Position numbers and translations under genes: made by a program | Shown here: positions 7,863-15,707 of the stretch, in pieces | Layout of the letters: each line of letters starts with the position of its first letter | How positions within the stretch are numbered: position 1 is the stretch's first letter | Source of the DNA: an uncultured Chloroflexota bacterium | GTDB taxonomy: Bacteria; Chloroflexota; Anaerolineae; Anaerolineales; Villigracilaceae | Length of the DNA stretch: 64,000 nucleotides | Assembly: GCA_900696595.1 (NCBI GenBank) | Contig: CAADGT010000084.1 | Coordinates: 1 to 64,000, forward strand | Direction of reading: 5' to 3' | The notes under the pieces: generated by a model | What the model was told of the DNA's origin: nothing | Database searches by the model: none | What the model saw: only the letters and a program-made list of their open reading frames with translations

Positions 7863-10346
7863 ATGCCAACCAAACTCGCCAACCTCCTGCCGTGGTATTT
7901 CATTGCCGCGGCATTTCAGTCTCTCATCGCAATCGCCGCCCTTCTTCGCGTCCCTTCCGAAGGCTTATCAATGGCGCGCCTTGCCCTGCTTGGCGCGATG
8001 GCGTTTCTCTTTTTTTCAGGGATTGGATTGGGACTTTATTCGCGCCGAAACCTGATCCGCTTCGAGAAATTTTTTTCCGCGTCCGCAGTTTTAGCCTCCG
8101 CGCTTCTTTCCCTGACCTTTGGCTTGATCCTGTTTCTCTTGCGTTATCTTAACCCGGAGCGTTTCCTTCCCTACTACGAACGCCTCAGCCCTCTCCTCTG
8201 GCTCCTTTTTTTTCTTGCCCTCGAAGCCGCTTTCTACTTTCTACTTTCCACCAACGGCTTCCATCCTCAATCACTATCCAATCTCAACCCCCTTTCCCCT
8301 GCCGCCCTCACCGCCTTCTGCCTTCTGCTTTCCGTTTTTCTCTTTATCTCCTTCACCAAAATCGGAATCACCCCCGACACCGCCTACTGGGGCGAACCCG
8401 GCGTCGCCATTCAAGCCTGGCAATTCATCCTCGCGCTCCTCATTGGCTTGATCATATATCTAATTACCAATTACCAATTATCAATCTCAACCCTCCAATC
8501 TCCACCCGCCCCCCCTCACGCATCACGCATCACGCATCAACCTCCTTTCATCCTTCATCCTTCATCCTTCATCCTTCCCCTCATTCTCTACGCAACCTCT
8601 TCCATTCTCTGGCTCTCCGTTCCTCTCTCCACTCTCGCGAACAGTTTCTATGTCTCCATCGTCCCGCCGACCAACGCCCCGCTCCCATACTCCGACGCCG
8701 GTTTTTACGACTTCTCCGCCCAAAGCCTCTTGATCGGCGCGGACTACTTCGGCGGAATCCCCCCGCGCCCGCTGTATGTGATCTTCCTCGCGCTTCTTCA
8801 TTTCTTCTTCGACCAGAATTATCCCGCCATCATCGCCGCGCAGGTTCTCGTATTGGCGTTCTTTCCCGTTGCCTTGTCTATTCTAGGAAAAAAATTCCAT
8901 TCCCCCGCCGCCGGCGTGACGGTCGCCCTGTTCGCCGTCTTCCGTGAATACACTTCATTATGGATTGCCTCGAATACCCGCGTTGCGAATTCCAAGACCT
9001 TCACCACCGACCTCCCAACCGCCTTTGCTGTTGTCGCCATCTGCCTCGTCGCGCTGTGGTGGCTGGAGCGGCGCGACCTGCGCTCGACGTTGATCGCGGG
9101 CGGGGCGTTCGGCTTGTTCCTGCTCTTTCGCGCCCAGTCCGCGCTGACTTTGCCCTTCCTTTTCCTGCTTGTCCTGTTCGCGATGAAATTCAAATGGGGC
9201 GAGTGGATAAAAACGGGAATTGTTTTTGCCGCGGCATTGATTCTCGTCGTCCTGCCGTGGTTGACCCATAACTACACCGTCTCCGGTAAATTTTCCTTCG
9301 ACGACCCCAACCAGGTGGGGGTCATCTTCAACCAATATTCCTTCGACGCCGTCGCAAGCCCGGCGGGATTCGACCCGCAGAAGGACAACGTCCGCGAGCG
9401 GATTATCTCCTTTACGCTCGAAAATCCCGGCTATGTGGCGAACTTCATCGCCTCTCACTTCCTCAACACCGAGATCGGCGGCTTGCTGACACTGCCTCTC
9501 GTCAAACCATTCAACGGTTTGCAGGAACCGATCAACCTCTACTGGGTCGAATGGGACGGGACTCTTGAATGGTACAACGTCGTTCTCGTCTTGTTCTATC
9601 TCTTCGTCATCGCCGTCGGCTTCGGCGCGGCATGGAAGCGTCTCGGATGGCTCTCCCTCATCCCGCTCGCCTTCAACCTGGGGTATGCGCTCTCCAACGG
9701 CGTCGCCCGCTTCTCCAGCTGGCGTTACAACCTGCCTGTGGACTGGGTCATTTACTTCTACTTTGGCGTAGGCATCGCCGAAATCTTCGGGGTAATCGCC
9801 CTTCTGTTTGGTTCTAAACTGCAGGTCGCAACAACCAAAATTTCACCGCCCACTCAACCGATTACCAATTACCAATCACTGATCACTCTGTCCCTTCTCC
9901 TCCCCTTCATTTTTGTTGGCTCCCTGCCCTGGCTTGCGAAAGGATTCGCCGAACCGCGCTATGCCTCCGCGCAGGGCGAACTGGTCTCCCGTCTCGAACA
10001 AAAGGGATACGCGCGCGCCGAGATCGAATCCTTTATTGCACAGCCCGACGCCGTCCTGCTCGAGGGCCGTTTGTTGTACCCGCGCATGTATTGGAAAGGG
10101 GAGGGGTTGACTTCGACAAATCCCTGGCCCGCATACGCCGCAATGGATTTTCCGCGCATCGGATTTATCCTGATCAATTCCGGCCATCAGAACCTGGTCT
10201 TTCCCACCAAAGAACTGCTTGATTTTAAACAAGGCGCGGATGCGACTGTTTTGGCTTGCTCGGATAACGATCTCCTCACCGTCCGCGTGATTGCCTTCGA
10301 CAACTCGACTTTCCAGAGCGCTTCACTGGCAGAGCCTTGTCCGTGA
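7863..10346 (+). CDS. Polytopic membrane protein, GT-C/ArnT-like glycosyltransferase candidate
   Basis: 827 aa with about 14 hydrophobic helices. The loop PYSDAGFYDFSAQSLLIG after the first helices carries an acidic residue placed as in GT-C (GT39/GT83-like) enzymes, and PPRPLYVIFLALLHFF follows as in dolichyl-phosphate-sugar transferases. A soluble C-terminal domain (about residues 690-827) ends the protein. Residues about 200-245 are low-complexity (QLSISTLQSPPAPPHAS, FILHPSS repeated) because heptanucleotide repeats lie in frame at 8463-8574. The likely role is lipid-linked sugar transfer to a surface polymer, but no catalytic proof is visible. Confidence 0.72.
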   Translation: MPTKLANLLPWYFIAAAFQSLIAIAALLRVPSEGLSMARLALLGAMAFLFFSGIGLGLYSRRNLIRFEKFFSASAVLASALLSLTFGLILFLLRYLNPERFLPYYERLSPLLWLLFFLALEAAFYFLLSTNGFHPQSLSNLNPLSPAALTAFCLLLSVFLFISFTKIGITPDTAYWGEPGVAIQAWQFILALLIGLIIYLITNYQLSISTLQSPPAPPHASRITHQPPFILHPSSFILPLILYATSSILWLSVPLSTLANSFYVSIVPPTNAPLPYSDAGFYDFSAQSLLIGADYFGGIPPRPLYVIFLALLHFFFDQNYPAIIAAQVLVLAFFPVALSILGKKFHSPAAGVTVALFAVFREYTSLWIASNTRVANSKTFTTDLPTAFAVVAICLVALWWLERRDLRSTLIAGGAFGLFLLFRAQSALTLPFLFLLVLFAMKFKWGEWIKTGIVFAAALILVVLPWLTHNYTVSGKFSFDDPNQVGVIFNQYSFDAVASPAGFDPQKDNVRERIISFTLENPGYVANFIASHFLNTEIGGLLTLPLVKPFNGLQEPINLYWVEWDGTLEWYNVVLVLFYLFVIAVGFGAAWKRLGWLSLIPLAFNLGYALSNGVARFSSWRYNLPVDWVIYFYFGVGIAEIFGVIALLFGSKLQVATTKISPPTQPITNYQSLITLSLLLPFIFVGSLPWLAKGFAEPRYASAQGELVSRLEQKGYARAEIESFIAQPDAVLLEGRLLYPRMYWKGEGLTSTNPWPAYAAMDFPRIGFILINSGHQNLVFPTKELLDFKQGADATVLACSDNDLLTVRVIAFDNSTFQSASLAEPCP
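8231..8574. repeat. Cluster of heptanucleotide tandem repeats inside a CDS
   Basis: Successive 7-bp arrays: TTTCTAC x2 with a partial copy (8231-8250), GCCTTCT x2 plus a variant (8313-8333), ATTACCA x2 plus variants (8463-8483), TCACGCA x3 (8516-8536) and TTCATCC x4 (8547-8574). All lie within the membrane protein gene and leave its frame open. The same units recur elsewhere in the window. Confidence 0.85.
9861..9888. repeat. Heptanucleotide repeats ATTACCA and ATCACTG
   Basis: ATTACCA x2 is followed by ATCACTG and ATCACTC, all with period 7, inside the 3' half of the membrane protein gene. It encodes a polar QPITNYQSLIT segment between predicted membrane helices. Confidence 0.75.
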
Positions 10347-10428
10347 ACAGTGTCTAGTGAATCGTGAATAGTGAATATTTCCCGCTAATCACCATTACCC
10401 AATTTACCAATTACCAATCTCCCCTCCC
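10347..10428. repeat. Intergenic heptamer/octamer repeats before mutY
   Basis: Degenerate copies of GTGAAT(A/C) are followed by TTACCAA x2 (10404-10417). These fill the space up to the mutY start, leaving no recognisable Shine-Dalgarno site. Confidence 0.65.
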
Positions 10429-11502
10429 ATGCCCCGCCTCTCGACCCTCCTCCTCGGCTGGTACAAAGCCAGTAAACGCGCCCTCCCCTGGCGCGATCAT
10501 CCCGATCCGTATGCGGTTTGGGTTTCCGAGATCATGTGCCAGCAAACGCGGGTGGAGACGGTCGTTCCCTACTTTGAAAAATGGATGAAGCAATTTCCCA
10601 GCGTGAAGGCTTTGGCGTCGGCGTCTGAGCGGGATGTTCTCGCGGTATGGGAAGGTCTCGGCTATTACAGCCGCGCGCGAAACCTGCGCAGAGCCGCGAA
10701 GATCGTCGTTGAAAAATTCGGCGGTAGACTGCCGTCAAATCTGGAGGACTTGCGAAGCCTGCCGGGGATTGGGCGATATACGGTTGGCGCAATCGCTTCG
10801 CTGGCTTTCAAGATGGACGAGCCGACGTTGGATGGAAACATCCGGCGCGTATTCTCGCGCCTGTTTGATGTGAAGGGATATGCCGATTCGCCTGGCGGTG
10901 AAAAAATTCTATGGGCTCTGGCTGGAGAAAATTTGCCGAAGGGCAGGGCGGGCGATTACAACCAGGCGTTGATGGATCTGGGCGCGATGGTCTGCCTGCC
11001 GAAGAATCCGCGTTGTTCGATTTGCCCGTTGAAGAATCTTTGCAAGGCGCAGAGGAACGGAACGCAGGAAATGCGCCCGACGATGAAGCCGAAGAAGCGG
11101 ATACCGACCTACGTCCATGCGGCGGCGGTGATTGTGGAGCGGGGCAGGGTGTTGCTCAGTCAACGCCCGGCGGATGGGTTATTGGGCGGGATGTGGGAGT
11201 TCCCAAACGCGAGGATAGATGGCGACCCGGCCAGGGAGTTGGTCAAAGCCTTGAGAGGCGCAACCCGGCTCAAGGTTCGCGTTGAAGCGCGTGGTGGACG
11301 TTCTCAAGCGTCCGCGCATGGAAGGCGGGAGTTAGGAACTGTATCTCATGCGTATAGCCATTTTAGGGTGGCGGTGTATCCGTTTTGGTGCGAGAAAGTT
11401 GAAATCCCCAAAGATAAGAATCTCAAATGGGTTAAGTTAAAAGATTTGGAGGATTATCCGATGGGGAAAGTGGAACGGCAGATTGCCCGCCAAATAAAGT
11501 GA
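10429..11502 (+). CDS. mutY: A/G-specific adenine DNA glycosylase MutY
   Basis: 357 aa, normal length. It removes adenine mispaired with 8-oxoguanine. Catalytic Glu34 lies in SEIMCQQTRV, the helix-hairpin-helix is LPGIGRYTVGAIASLAF, and Asp135 is in TLDGNIRRV. The [4Fe-4S] ligands follow C-x6-C-x2-C-x5-C (Cys189, 196, 199, 205). The C-terminal NUDIX-like 8-oxoG recognition domain starts near residue 225 (VHAAAVIVERGRVLL). An Arg/Gly/Ser-rich insert (GGRSQASAHGRR) precedes ELGTVSHAYSHF. The 5' leader consists of tandem repeats and lacks an RBS. Confidence 0.94.
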   Translation: MPRLSTLLLGWYKASKRALPWRDHPDPYAVWVSEIMCQQTRVETVVPYFEKWMKQFPSVKALASASERDVLAVWEGLGYYSRARNLRRAAKIVVEKFGGRLPSNLEDLRSLPGIGRYTVGAIASLAFKMDEPTLDGNIRRVFSRLFDVKGYADSPGGEKILWALAGENLPKGRAGDYNQALMDLGAMVCLPKNPRCSICPLKNLCKAQRNGTQEMRPTMKPKKRIPTYVHAAAVIVERGRVLLSQRPADGLLGGMWEFPNARIDGDPARELVKALRGATRLKVRVEARGGRSQASAHGRRELGTVSHAYSHFRVAVYPFWCEKVEIPKDKNLKWVKLKDLEDYPMGKVERQIARQIK

Positions 11503-11716
11503 CTGTCACCTGCGAGGATACTGTTGGCGAACTCGGCAGAGTTGCGGGTCGGCGGGTTTTCGTGGGTGGCTGTCGCTTGCGCGACTTTCACACAAGCGCC
11601 TCAAGTTTTTGGTTATGGCTGGTGAGAAAAGCATGATGAATGACGTATCTCACTGGAAACCTCGCAAGGTTGGATGTAAAATAAGGTTGAAACCGCTTGC
11701 GAAAGGAGCGCGACCC
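11503..11716. other. Intergenic region after mutY
   Basis: It begins with the rest of a family C half-palindrome (GTGACTGTCACCTGCGAGG spans the mutY stop). A possible extended reading frame from 11609 is not favoured, because an RBS GAAAGGAG at 11701 points to the ATG at 11717. Nothing else was recognised. Confidence 0.4.
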
Positions 11717-11980
11717 ATGAACGACAAACGACTCGACTCGCTTCTGGAAAAAGTCCATGCCGAGCTCCAAAATGTGGAACGGGTGGACGAGGACAGTCTC
11801 GAACTGTTGCGCGACCTGGAAAAGGACGTGCAGTCCTTGTTGAAAAAAGCCGAGGGGCTTGAAACCCCGTCCATCCTCGAAAGGATGCAGAAGGCGGCTG
11901 AAAGGTTCGGGGTTGAGCATCCCGTTCTGACTTCCATGTTGAGCGAGGCGGCTTCCATCCTGAGCAACGCCGGAATTTGA
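11717..11980 (+). CDS. DUF4404-like small helical protein
   Basis: 87 aa. The layout MNDKRLDSLLEKVHAEL, an acidic helix with DEDSLELLRDLEKDVQ, then a C-terminal helical pair, matches the DUF4404 family of small proteins of unknown function. The start at 11717 has a good RBS (GAAAGGAG, 8 bp upstream). It is cytosolic, with no cysteines or membrane segment. Confidence 0.7.
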   Translation: MNDKRLDSLLEKVHAELQNVERVDEDSLELLRDLEKDVQSLLKKAEGLETPSILERMQKAAERFGVEHPVLTSMLSEAASILSNAGI

Positions 11981-12029
11981 TAATCGTTTTCGCCGCCATG
12001 CAAGTTTGGTTTTAGCGCCAAACATGAAG

Positions 12030-12066
12030 GGGCTTTCTTCGCGTTCTTTGCGGGCTTTGCGGTGAA
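12030..12066. repeat. Family D repeat copy 2
   Basis: TTCGCGTTCTTTGCGGG with CTTTGCGGTGAA is the reverse complement of the AACCGCAAAG...GCGAAGAA stretch at 6650-6684. It is a short dispersed element with no ORF. Confidence 0.45.
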
Positions 12067-12112
12067 ATAAACGGCGGCGAAAATTCATCCTTCACCAAAA
12101 CGACACAATTCT

Positions 12113-12142
12113 TTGACGGGTTCTTTATCCTCTTGTTTTAGA
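12113..12142 (+). promoter_or_regulatory. Putative promoter TTGACG-18-TTTAGA
   Basis: TTGACG (12113-12118) and TTTAGA (12137-12142) are 18 bp apart and lie about 50 bp before the secreted-protein gene at 12191, which has the RBS AAGGAG. Confidence 0.45.
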
Positions 12143-12190
12143 CTGGAAGCGTAAGAACAAAACGACGGTTCTTCCAGAACAAGGAGATAA

Positions 12191-12685
12191 ATGATGAAAA
12201 AGACGATTTTGATCGCAGGTTTGGCGCTTGCGGCTGTGTTTGCTGCGGCGGTCTGGGCAGGCGCGGCTTATGCCCAGGATGTCAACCCGCCCTACGGCGG
12301 CGGCATGGCTCGCAACGGGCAGGGACCCCTGCACACCTTCATGGTGACTGAGTTTGCAAAGAAACTCGGCTTGAACGCGAACGACATCAACGCCCGGCTC
12401 GCGGCTGGCGAGACCATGTATGACATCGCCCTCTCCGCCGGTGTGAGCGCGGAGGAATTTCCGGCCCTGATGACCGAAGTCCGCGCGGCGGCTCTGGATG
12501 CGGCGGTGGCGGCGAACGCCATTACCGAAGAGCAGGCTGACTGGATGAAGTCTCACGGCTACGGGCAGGGCGGTATGTATGGAAACGGAAACTGCGACGG
12601 GACGGGTCCGCAGGGGCGGGGCGGCGGCTACGGTCACGGCATGATGGGCGGCGGAGGCAGGCAAAATTGGCAAGCCAGCCCGTAA
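12191..12685 (+). CDS. Secreted Gly/Met/His-rich protein
   Basis: 164 aa. It has a signal peptide (Lys-rich start, hydrophobic core, AYA-QD cleavage near residue 30). The middle has two helical repeats (KLGLNANDINARLAAGET, then GVSAEEFPALMTEV), like the small exported proteins annotated DUF2680. The tail is rich in Gly, Met, His and Tyr (GYGHGMMGGGG), possibly metal- or surface-binding. It is a single gene bounded by its own promoter and a strong terminator. Confidence 0.65.
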   Translation: MMKKTILIAGLALAAVFAAAVWAGAAYAQDVNPPYGGGMARNGQGPLHTFMVTEFAKKLGLNANDINARLAAGETMYDIALSAGVSAEEFPALMTEVRAAALDAAVAANAITEEQADWMKSHGYGQGGMYGNGNCDGTGPQGRGGGYGHGMMGGGGRQNWQASP

Positions 12686-12695
12686 CGATGCAAAT

Positions 12696-12729
12696 AACAA
12701 AAGAGGCGGCGCAGACCGCCTCTTTTGTT
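12696..12729 (+). terminator. Intrinsic terminator
   Basis: A perfect 14-bp stem (AACAAAAGAGGCGG / CCGCCTCTTTTGTT) with loop CGCAGA starts 10 bp after the stop of the secreted-protein gene. T-runs on both sides make it able to act in both directions. Confidence 0.88.
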
Positions 12730-12828
12730 GCAAACAGGCGATGGACGCGCCTGAAAATATCCGTCAATAACCATGCGCCCGCTTTCGAGACAGGCGCATT
12801 TCATCTGAAATGAAACGCGCCCTTTTGA

Positions 12829-12834
12829 TATACT
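12829..12834 (+). promoter_or_regulatory. -10 element TATACT of the epimerase/tilS unit
   Basis: TATACT lies 25 bp before ATG 12860, and the RBS AAGGAG is at about 12849. It serves the mce-tilS pair. Confidence 0.45.
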
Positions 12835-12859
12835 TGCCGCGTAAATAAAAAGGAGAATC

Positions 12860-13264
12860 ATGCCCCGCATCAAAGCAGTTAATCATGTCGCCGTCGTCGT
12901 GGAAGATATGGAGAAATCCCTTGCCTTCTGGCGCGACGCGTTGGGGATGGAATTGCGCGGACTGCGCGACGTCCCCGCCGAGAAGTCGCAGGTGGCTTTT
13001 TTGCCATTGAGTGGAGCCGAGGTGGAACTGGTCATGCCGACTTCGGGAGATTCCGGCATCGCCAAATATCTCGCCAAACGCGGCGCAGGGATGCATCACC
13101 TCTGCCTCGAAGTGGACGATATTGACGGGATGTTGGCGCAGTTGAAATCGAAGGGCGTCCGCCTCATCAATGAAGAACCGCGCATCGCCGTGGATGGGAA
13201 GAAGTATGCCTTCATTCATCCGGAGGCGGCGGGCGGCGTGCTGGTGGAGTTATATCAGGTCTAG
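12860..13264 (+). CDS. mce: Methylmalonyl-CoA epimerase (VOC superfamily)
   Basis: 134 aa, the normal length. Two VOC beta-alpha-beta-beta-beta modules are visible. VNHVAVVVEDMEKSLAFW carries the first metal His, VELVMP the Glu, MHHLCLEVDDID the second His, and GGVLVELYQV the last Glu. The enzyme interconverts (R)- and (S)-methylmalonyl-CoA in propionate metabolism. No mutase is nearby, so another VOC function is possible. The tilS start follows its stop directly. Confidence 0.82.
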   Translation: MPRIKAVNHVAVVVEDMEKSLAFWRDALGMELRGLRDVPAEKSQVAFLPLSGAEVELVMPTSGDSGIAKYLAKRGAGMHHLCLEVDDIDGMLAQLKSKGVRLINEEPRIAVDGKKYAFIHPEAAGGVLVELYQV

Positions 13265-14725
13265 ATGACCGAAAACGTCGAATCAATCCTGTCTGAAGAG
13301 TGCGGTCTTTCGAAGGAGCGCCTGACCGTTGTGGGCGTTTCCGGCGGACCCGACAGCCTGTGCCTGATGGAAACGCTGCGGCAGGCGGGCTATCCCATCA
13401 TGGTCGGGTATTTCGATCACAAACTGCGCCCGGAGTCCGCGTCCGACGCGCGCATGGTGGAGAAGACCGCGGCGCGGCTGATGCTTCCCTGCGTCATTGC
13501 CGGCGCGGATGTGCGCGCGCACGCCGATGAGAAGAAAATATCCATCGAAGAATCGGCGCGCAACCTGCGATATCGTTTCCTCTTCGATCTGGCGCGCAGG
13601 CATAAAGCGCAGGCGGTGGCGGTTGGCCATACCGCCGACGACCAGGTGGAAACAGTTCTGATGCACTTCCTGCGCGGCAGCGGCATTTCGGGCCTGAAAG
13701 GCATGTCTTATCGCTCGATCATCAAGACCTTCGACTCAGACATCCCCGTTGTGCGCCCCCTGCTCGATACCTGGCGCGAGGATACGGTTTTGTTTTGCGC
13801 CGTGAACGGCATCCGCCCGCTTTACGATTCGACCAACGACTCGCTGAATTTCCAGCGCAACCGCATCCGCCACCTGTTGATCCCGGCGCTGGAAACCTAC
13901 AACCCGAATTTCCGCGGGACGATCCTGCGCATGTCTCATACGCTCAAGGGCGATTTCGCCTTTGTGATGGAAACACTCGAACAAGCCTGGGGCGAGTCGG
14001 TGATCTCAGCCAACGATGAGATCGTCACCTTCGATCTGCTCCGGTTGACCTCGTTCAAGCCCGGGCTTCAGCGCAACCTGATCCGCCACGCCATGCAGAT
14101 CCTCCATCCCGGCATGGACATCGGATATCTCACTTTGAAACGCGCGGAGGAATTTATCAAGTCGTCGGCGCCCATCCTGCGCCTGGATTTGAAAGCGGGT
14201 ATGCGGATGATTCGCGAAGCGGGACATGTGTATGTCTGCGCGCCTCACGCCCAATTGCCTTTCGACCGCTGGCCCCAAATGCCGGATGAGAGATCCATTT
14301 CATTTGCGCCCGGCGAACAGGTTATGATAGCCGGCGGCTGGAGGGCAACCTGCGAACACTGGCGACTCCCCGCCCTGGCGAAGGAACAAGCCGAAGCGAA
14401 CGAGGACCCGTTCCAGGTCTGGTTGGATGCGGCGGCTTTGCCCCAAAAATTCGAGTTGCGGTCCCGTCGTCAGGGGGATGTTTTCTTTCCGCTCGGCATG
14501 GATGGACATTCGCAAAAACTTTCGAACTTCTTCGCCAATGAGAAACTTCCCCAACGCGCGCGCGACCGTTGGCCCCTGTTATGCGCGGGGGAGGAAATCG
14601 TCTGGATTCCGGGTTTTCGCCCCGCTCATCGCCATCGTTTGAAAGAGGAGACGGCGGACGCGCTATATTTTTCCCTTGCGCGCCCTTCGCCGCAATATTC
14701 GAGCGACGAAAATCCCCAGCCGTAA
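13265..14725 (+). CDS. tilS: tRNA(Ile)-lysidine synthase TilS
   Basis: 486 aa. PP-loop ATPase motif SGGPDSLCLM at about residues 23-32, then GYFDHKLRPES, SIEESARNLRYRFL, VAVGHTADDQVETVLMHFLRGSG and DSTNDSLNFQRNRIRHLLIP, all typical of TilS. A C-terminal TilS substrate-binding domain follows (LRSRRQGDVFFPLGM, KLSNFFANEKLPQ). It converts C34 of tRNA-Ile(CAU) to lysidine, an essential step. Its ATG abuts the mce stop. The stop codon lies inside the loop of a bidirectional terminator. Confidence 0.94.
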   Translation: MTENVESILSEECGLSKERLTVVGVSGGPDSLCLMETLRQAGYPIMVGYFDHKLRPESASDARMVEKTAARLMLPCVIAGADVRAHADEKKISIEESARNLRYRFLFDLARRHKAQAVAVGHTADDQVETVLMHFLRGSGISGLKGMSYRSIIKTFDSDIPVVRPLLDTWREDTVLFCAVNGIRPLYDSTNDSLNFQRNRIRHLLIPALETYNPNFRGTILRMSHTLKGDFAFVMETLEQAWGESVISANDEIVTFDLLRLTSFKPGLQRNLIRHAMQILHPGMDIGYLTLKRAEEFIKSSAPILRLDLKAGMRMIREAGHVYVCAPHAQLPFDRWPQMPDERSISFAPGEQVMIAGGWRATCEHWRLPALAKEQAEANEDPFQVWLDAAALPQKFELRSRRQGDVFFPLGMDGHSQKLSNFFANEKLPQRARDRWPLLCAGEEIVWIPGFRPAHRHRLKEETADALYFSLARPSPQYSSDENPQP

Positions 14726-14740
14726 ACGACTGGGGATTTT
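14709..14740. terminator. Bidirectional intrinsic terminator between convergent genes
   Basis: AAAATCCCCAG and CTGGGGATTTT form a perfect 11-bp stem around a 10-nt loop that contains the tilS stop. It ends 1 bp before the stop of the minus-strand recombinase-like gene, so it serves both genes. Confidence 0.85.
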
Positions 14741-14741
14741 G

Positions 14742-15644
14742 TTATTTCAACTCGCCGTTCAACTGACGTATCTTGATGAACAACTCGCGCCACTGGATCT
14801 TGGACACCCCCAGTTTTTGCCGCACCTTGTCCGGTTCGATCCCGCTTTGATAATCGCGCAGGGCGCTCGTCCAGCGGCACATGTCGAATGACAAATGTTT
14901 ATTCAAACCCGCTTCGTTGCCGATATCTTCCAGCAAATATTCCAGGCGGCGCGGCGACCAGGGAAATGCCTGGTCGTTGGGATGGTACTGGGAGAGATAT
15001 TCTTCGTATGCCACAACCCAATCGTCGGTCAATTCGATCTTGCGTTCCTTGTAACGGTTCGCCGGGCTGGCATAGCGGACGAAGAGAAAGGGCCCATTTT
15101 TTCCGTCCAGTTCGAAATGGTTGATGTGGATGCCGAGGCACTCGCTTTTCTTGATCGCCGTATGCAGGATCAGGGCGACCAGCGTGTAGGGGCGCGCATC
15201 CGGCTTTTTACTCCGGCGGTGACGGTCTGCCGCGAGCAGGACGGCGTCGTATTCGTCGTCGGTCAATACCTGCGGAAGCGGGCTGATGGCGGAGCGCTGC
15301 GCGACTTTTTCGGCGGGGTCAACGCTTAATGTCCCATGCTGATGTAGCCAGCGGAAAAAAGATTTGACCGAGGTGATGCGCCGCGAAAGCGTCTTGGGAC
15401 TGCACGCCACGCCGCGGTCTTTCTCCATCCATGTAAAGAAGCGGTTGAGTTCCTCGGTGGTCACGCCGCCGATGGTCTGGTCTGGAGATAGGAACTTCGT
15501 CAGCAGGCGGACGTCCGAAAGAAAGGCTTTGAGGGTGTGATGCGAGCGTCCCTGATCGAGCAGGTACATCTCCCAGCCGTTGATGGCGGCGGGCAGGAGC
15601 GTTTTGGCATTGATATGGGTGGGGGGAGTGGGTGTCTTCGCCAT
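14742..15644 (-). CDS. Tyrosine recombinase-like protein lacking catalytic residues
   Basis: 300 aa. Residues about 18-105 form the SAM-like core-binding domain of XerC/D integrases (YLLDQGRSHHTLKAFLSDV, KTLSRRITSVKSFFRWL). Residues 125-300 follow the catalytic-domain layout, but the active site is degenerate. TGLR is TAIK (Lys165), H-x-x-R-H reads D254-M-C-R257-W258, LGH is LGV (280), and the nucleophile Tyr is Phe289. Arg257 and the beta-hairpin Lys (YKER) remain. Cleavage is therefore unlikely, and a DNA-binding role is inferred. Catalytically degenerate XerD-like proteins are known in streptococci. There is no att site or phage gene nearby. Confidence 0.8.
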   Translation of the reverse strand: MAKTPTPPTHINAKTLLPAAINGWEMYLLDQGRSHHTLKAFLSDVRLLTKFLSPDQTIGGVTTEELNRFFTWMEKDRGVACSPKTLSRRITSVKSFFRWLHQHGTLSVDPAEKVAQRSAISPLPQVLTDDEYDAVLLAADRHRRSKKPDARPYTLVALILHTAIKKSECLGIHINHFELDGKNGPFLFVRYASPANRYKERKIELTDDWVVAYEEYLSQYHPNDQAFPWSPRRLEYLLEDIGNEAGLNKHLSFDMCRWTSALRDYQSGIEPDKVRQKLGVSKIQWRELFIKIRQLNGELK

Positions 15645-15707
15645 AAGATCTCTCTTGCGTGTAGTTGTGCGTATAGTTTAGCGAATTTGGAGGGCGCTGT
15701 CAACTGA

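Noticed and set aside
14742-15644. Integrase marking a prophage or integrative element
   Set aside because: There are no att repeats, tRNA or mobile genes beside it, the flanks are housekeeping genes and the active site is missing.
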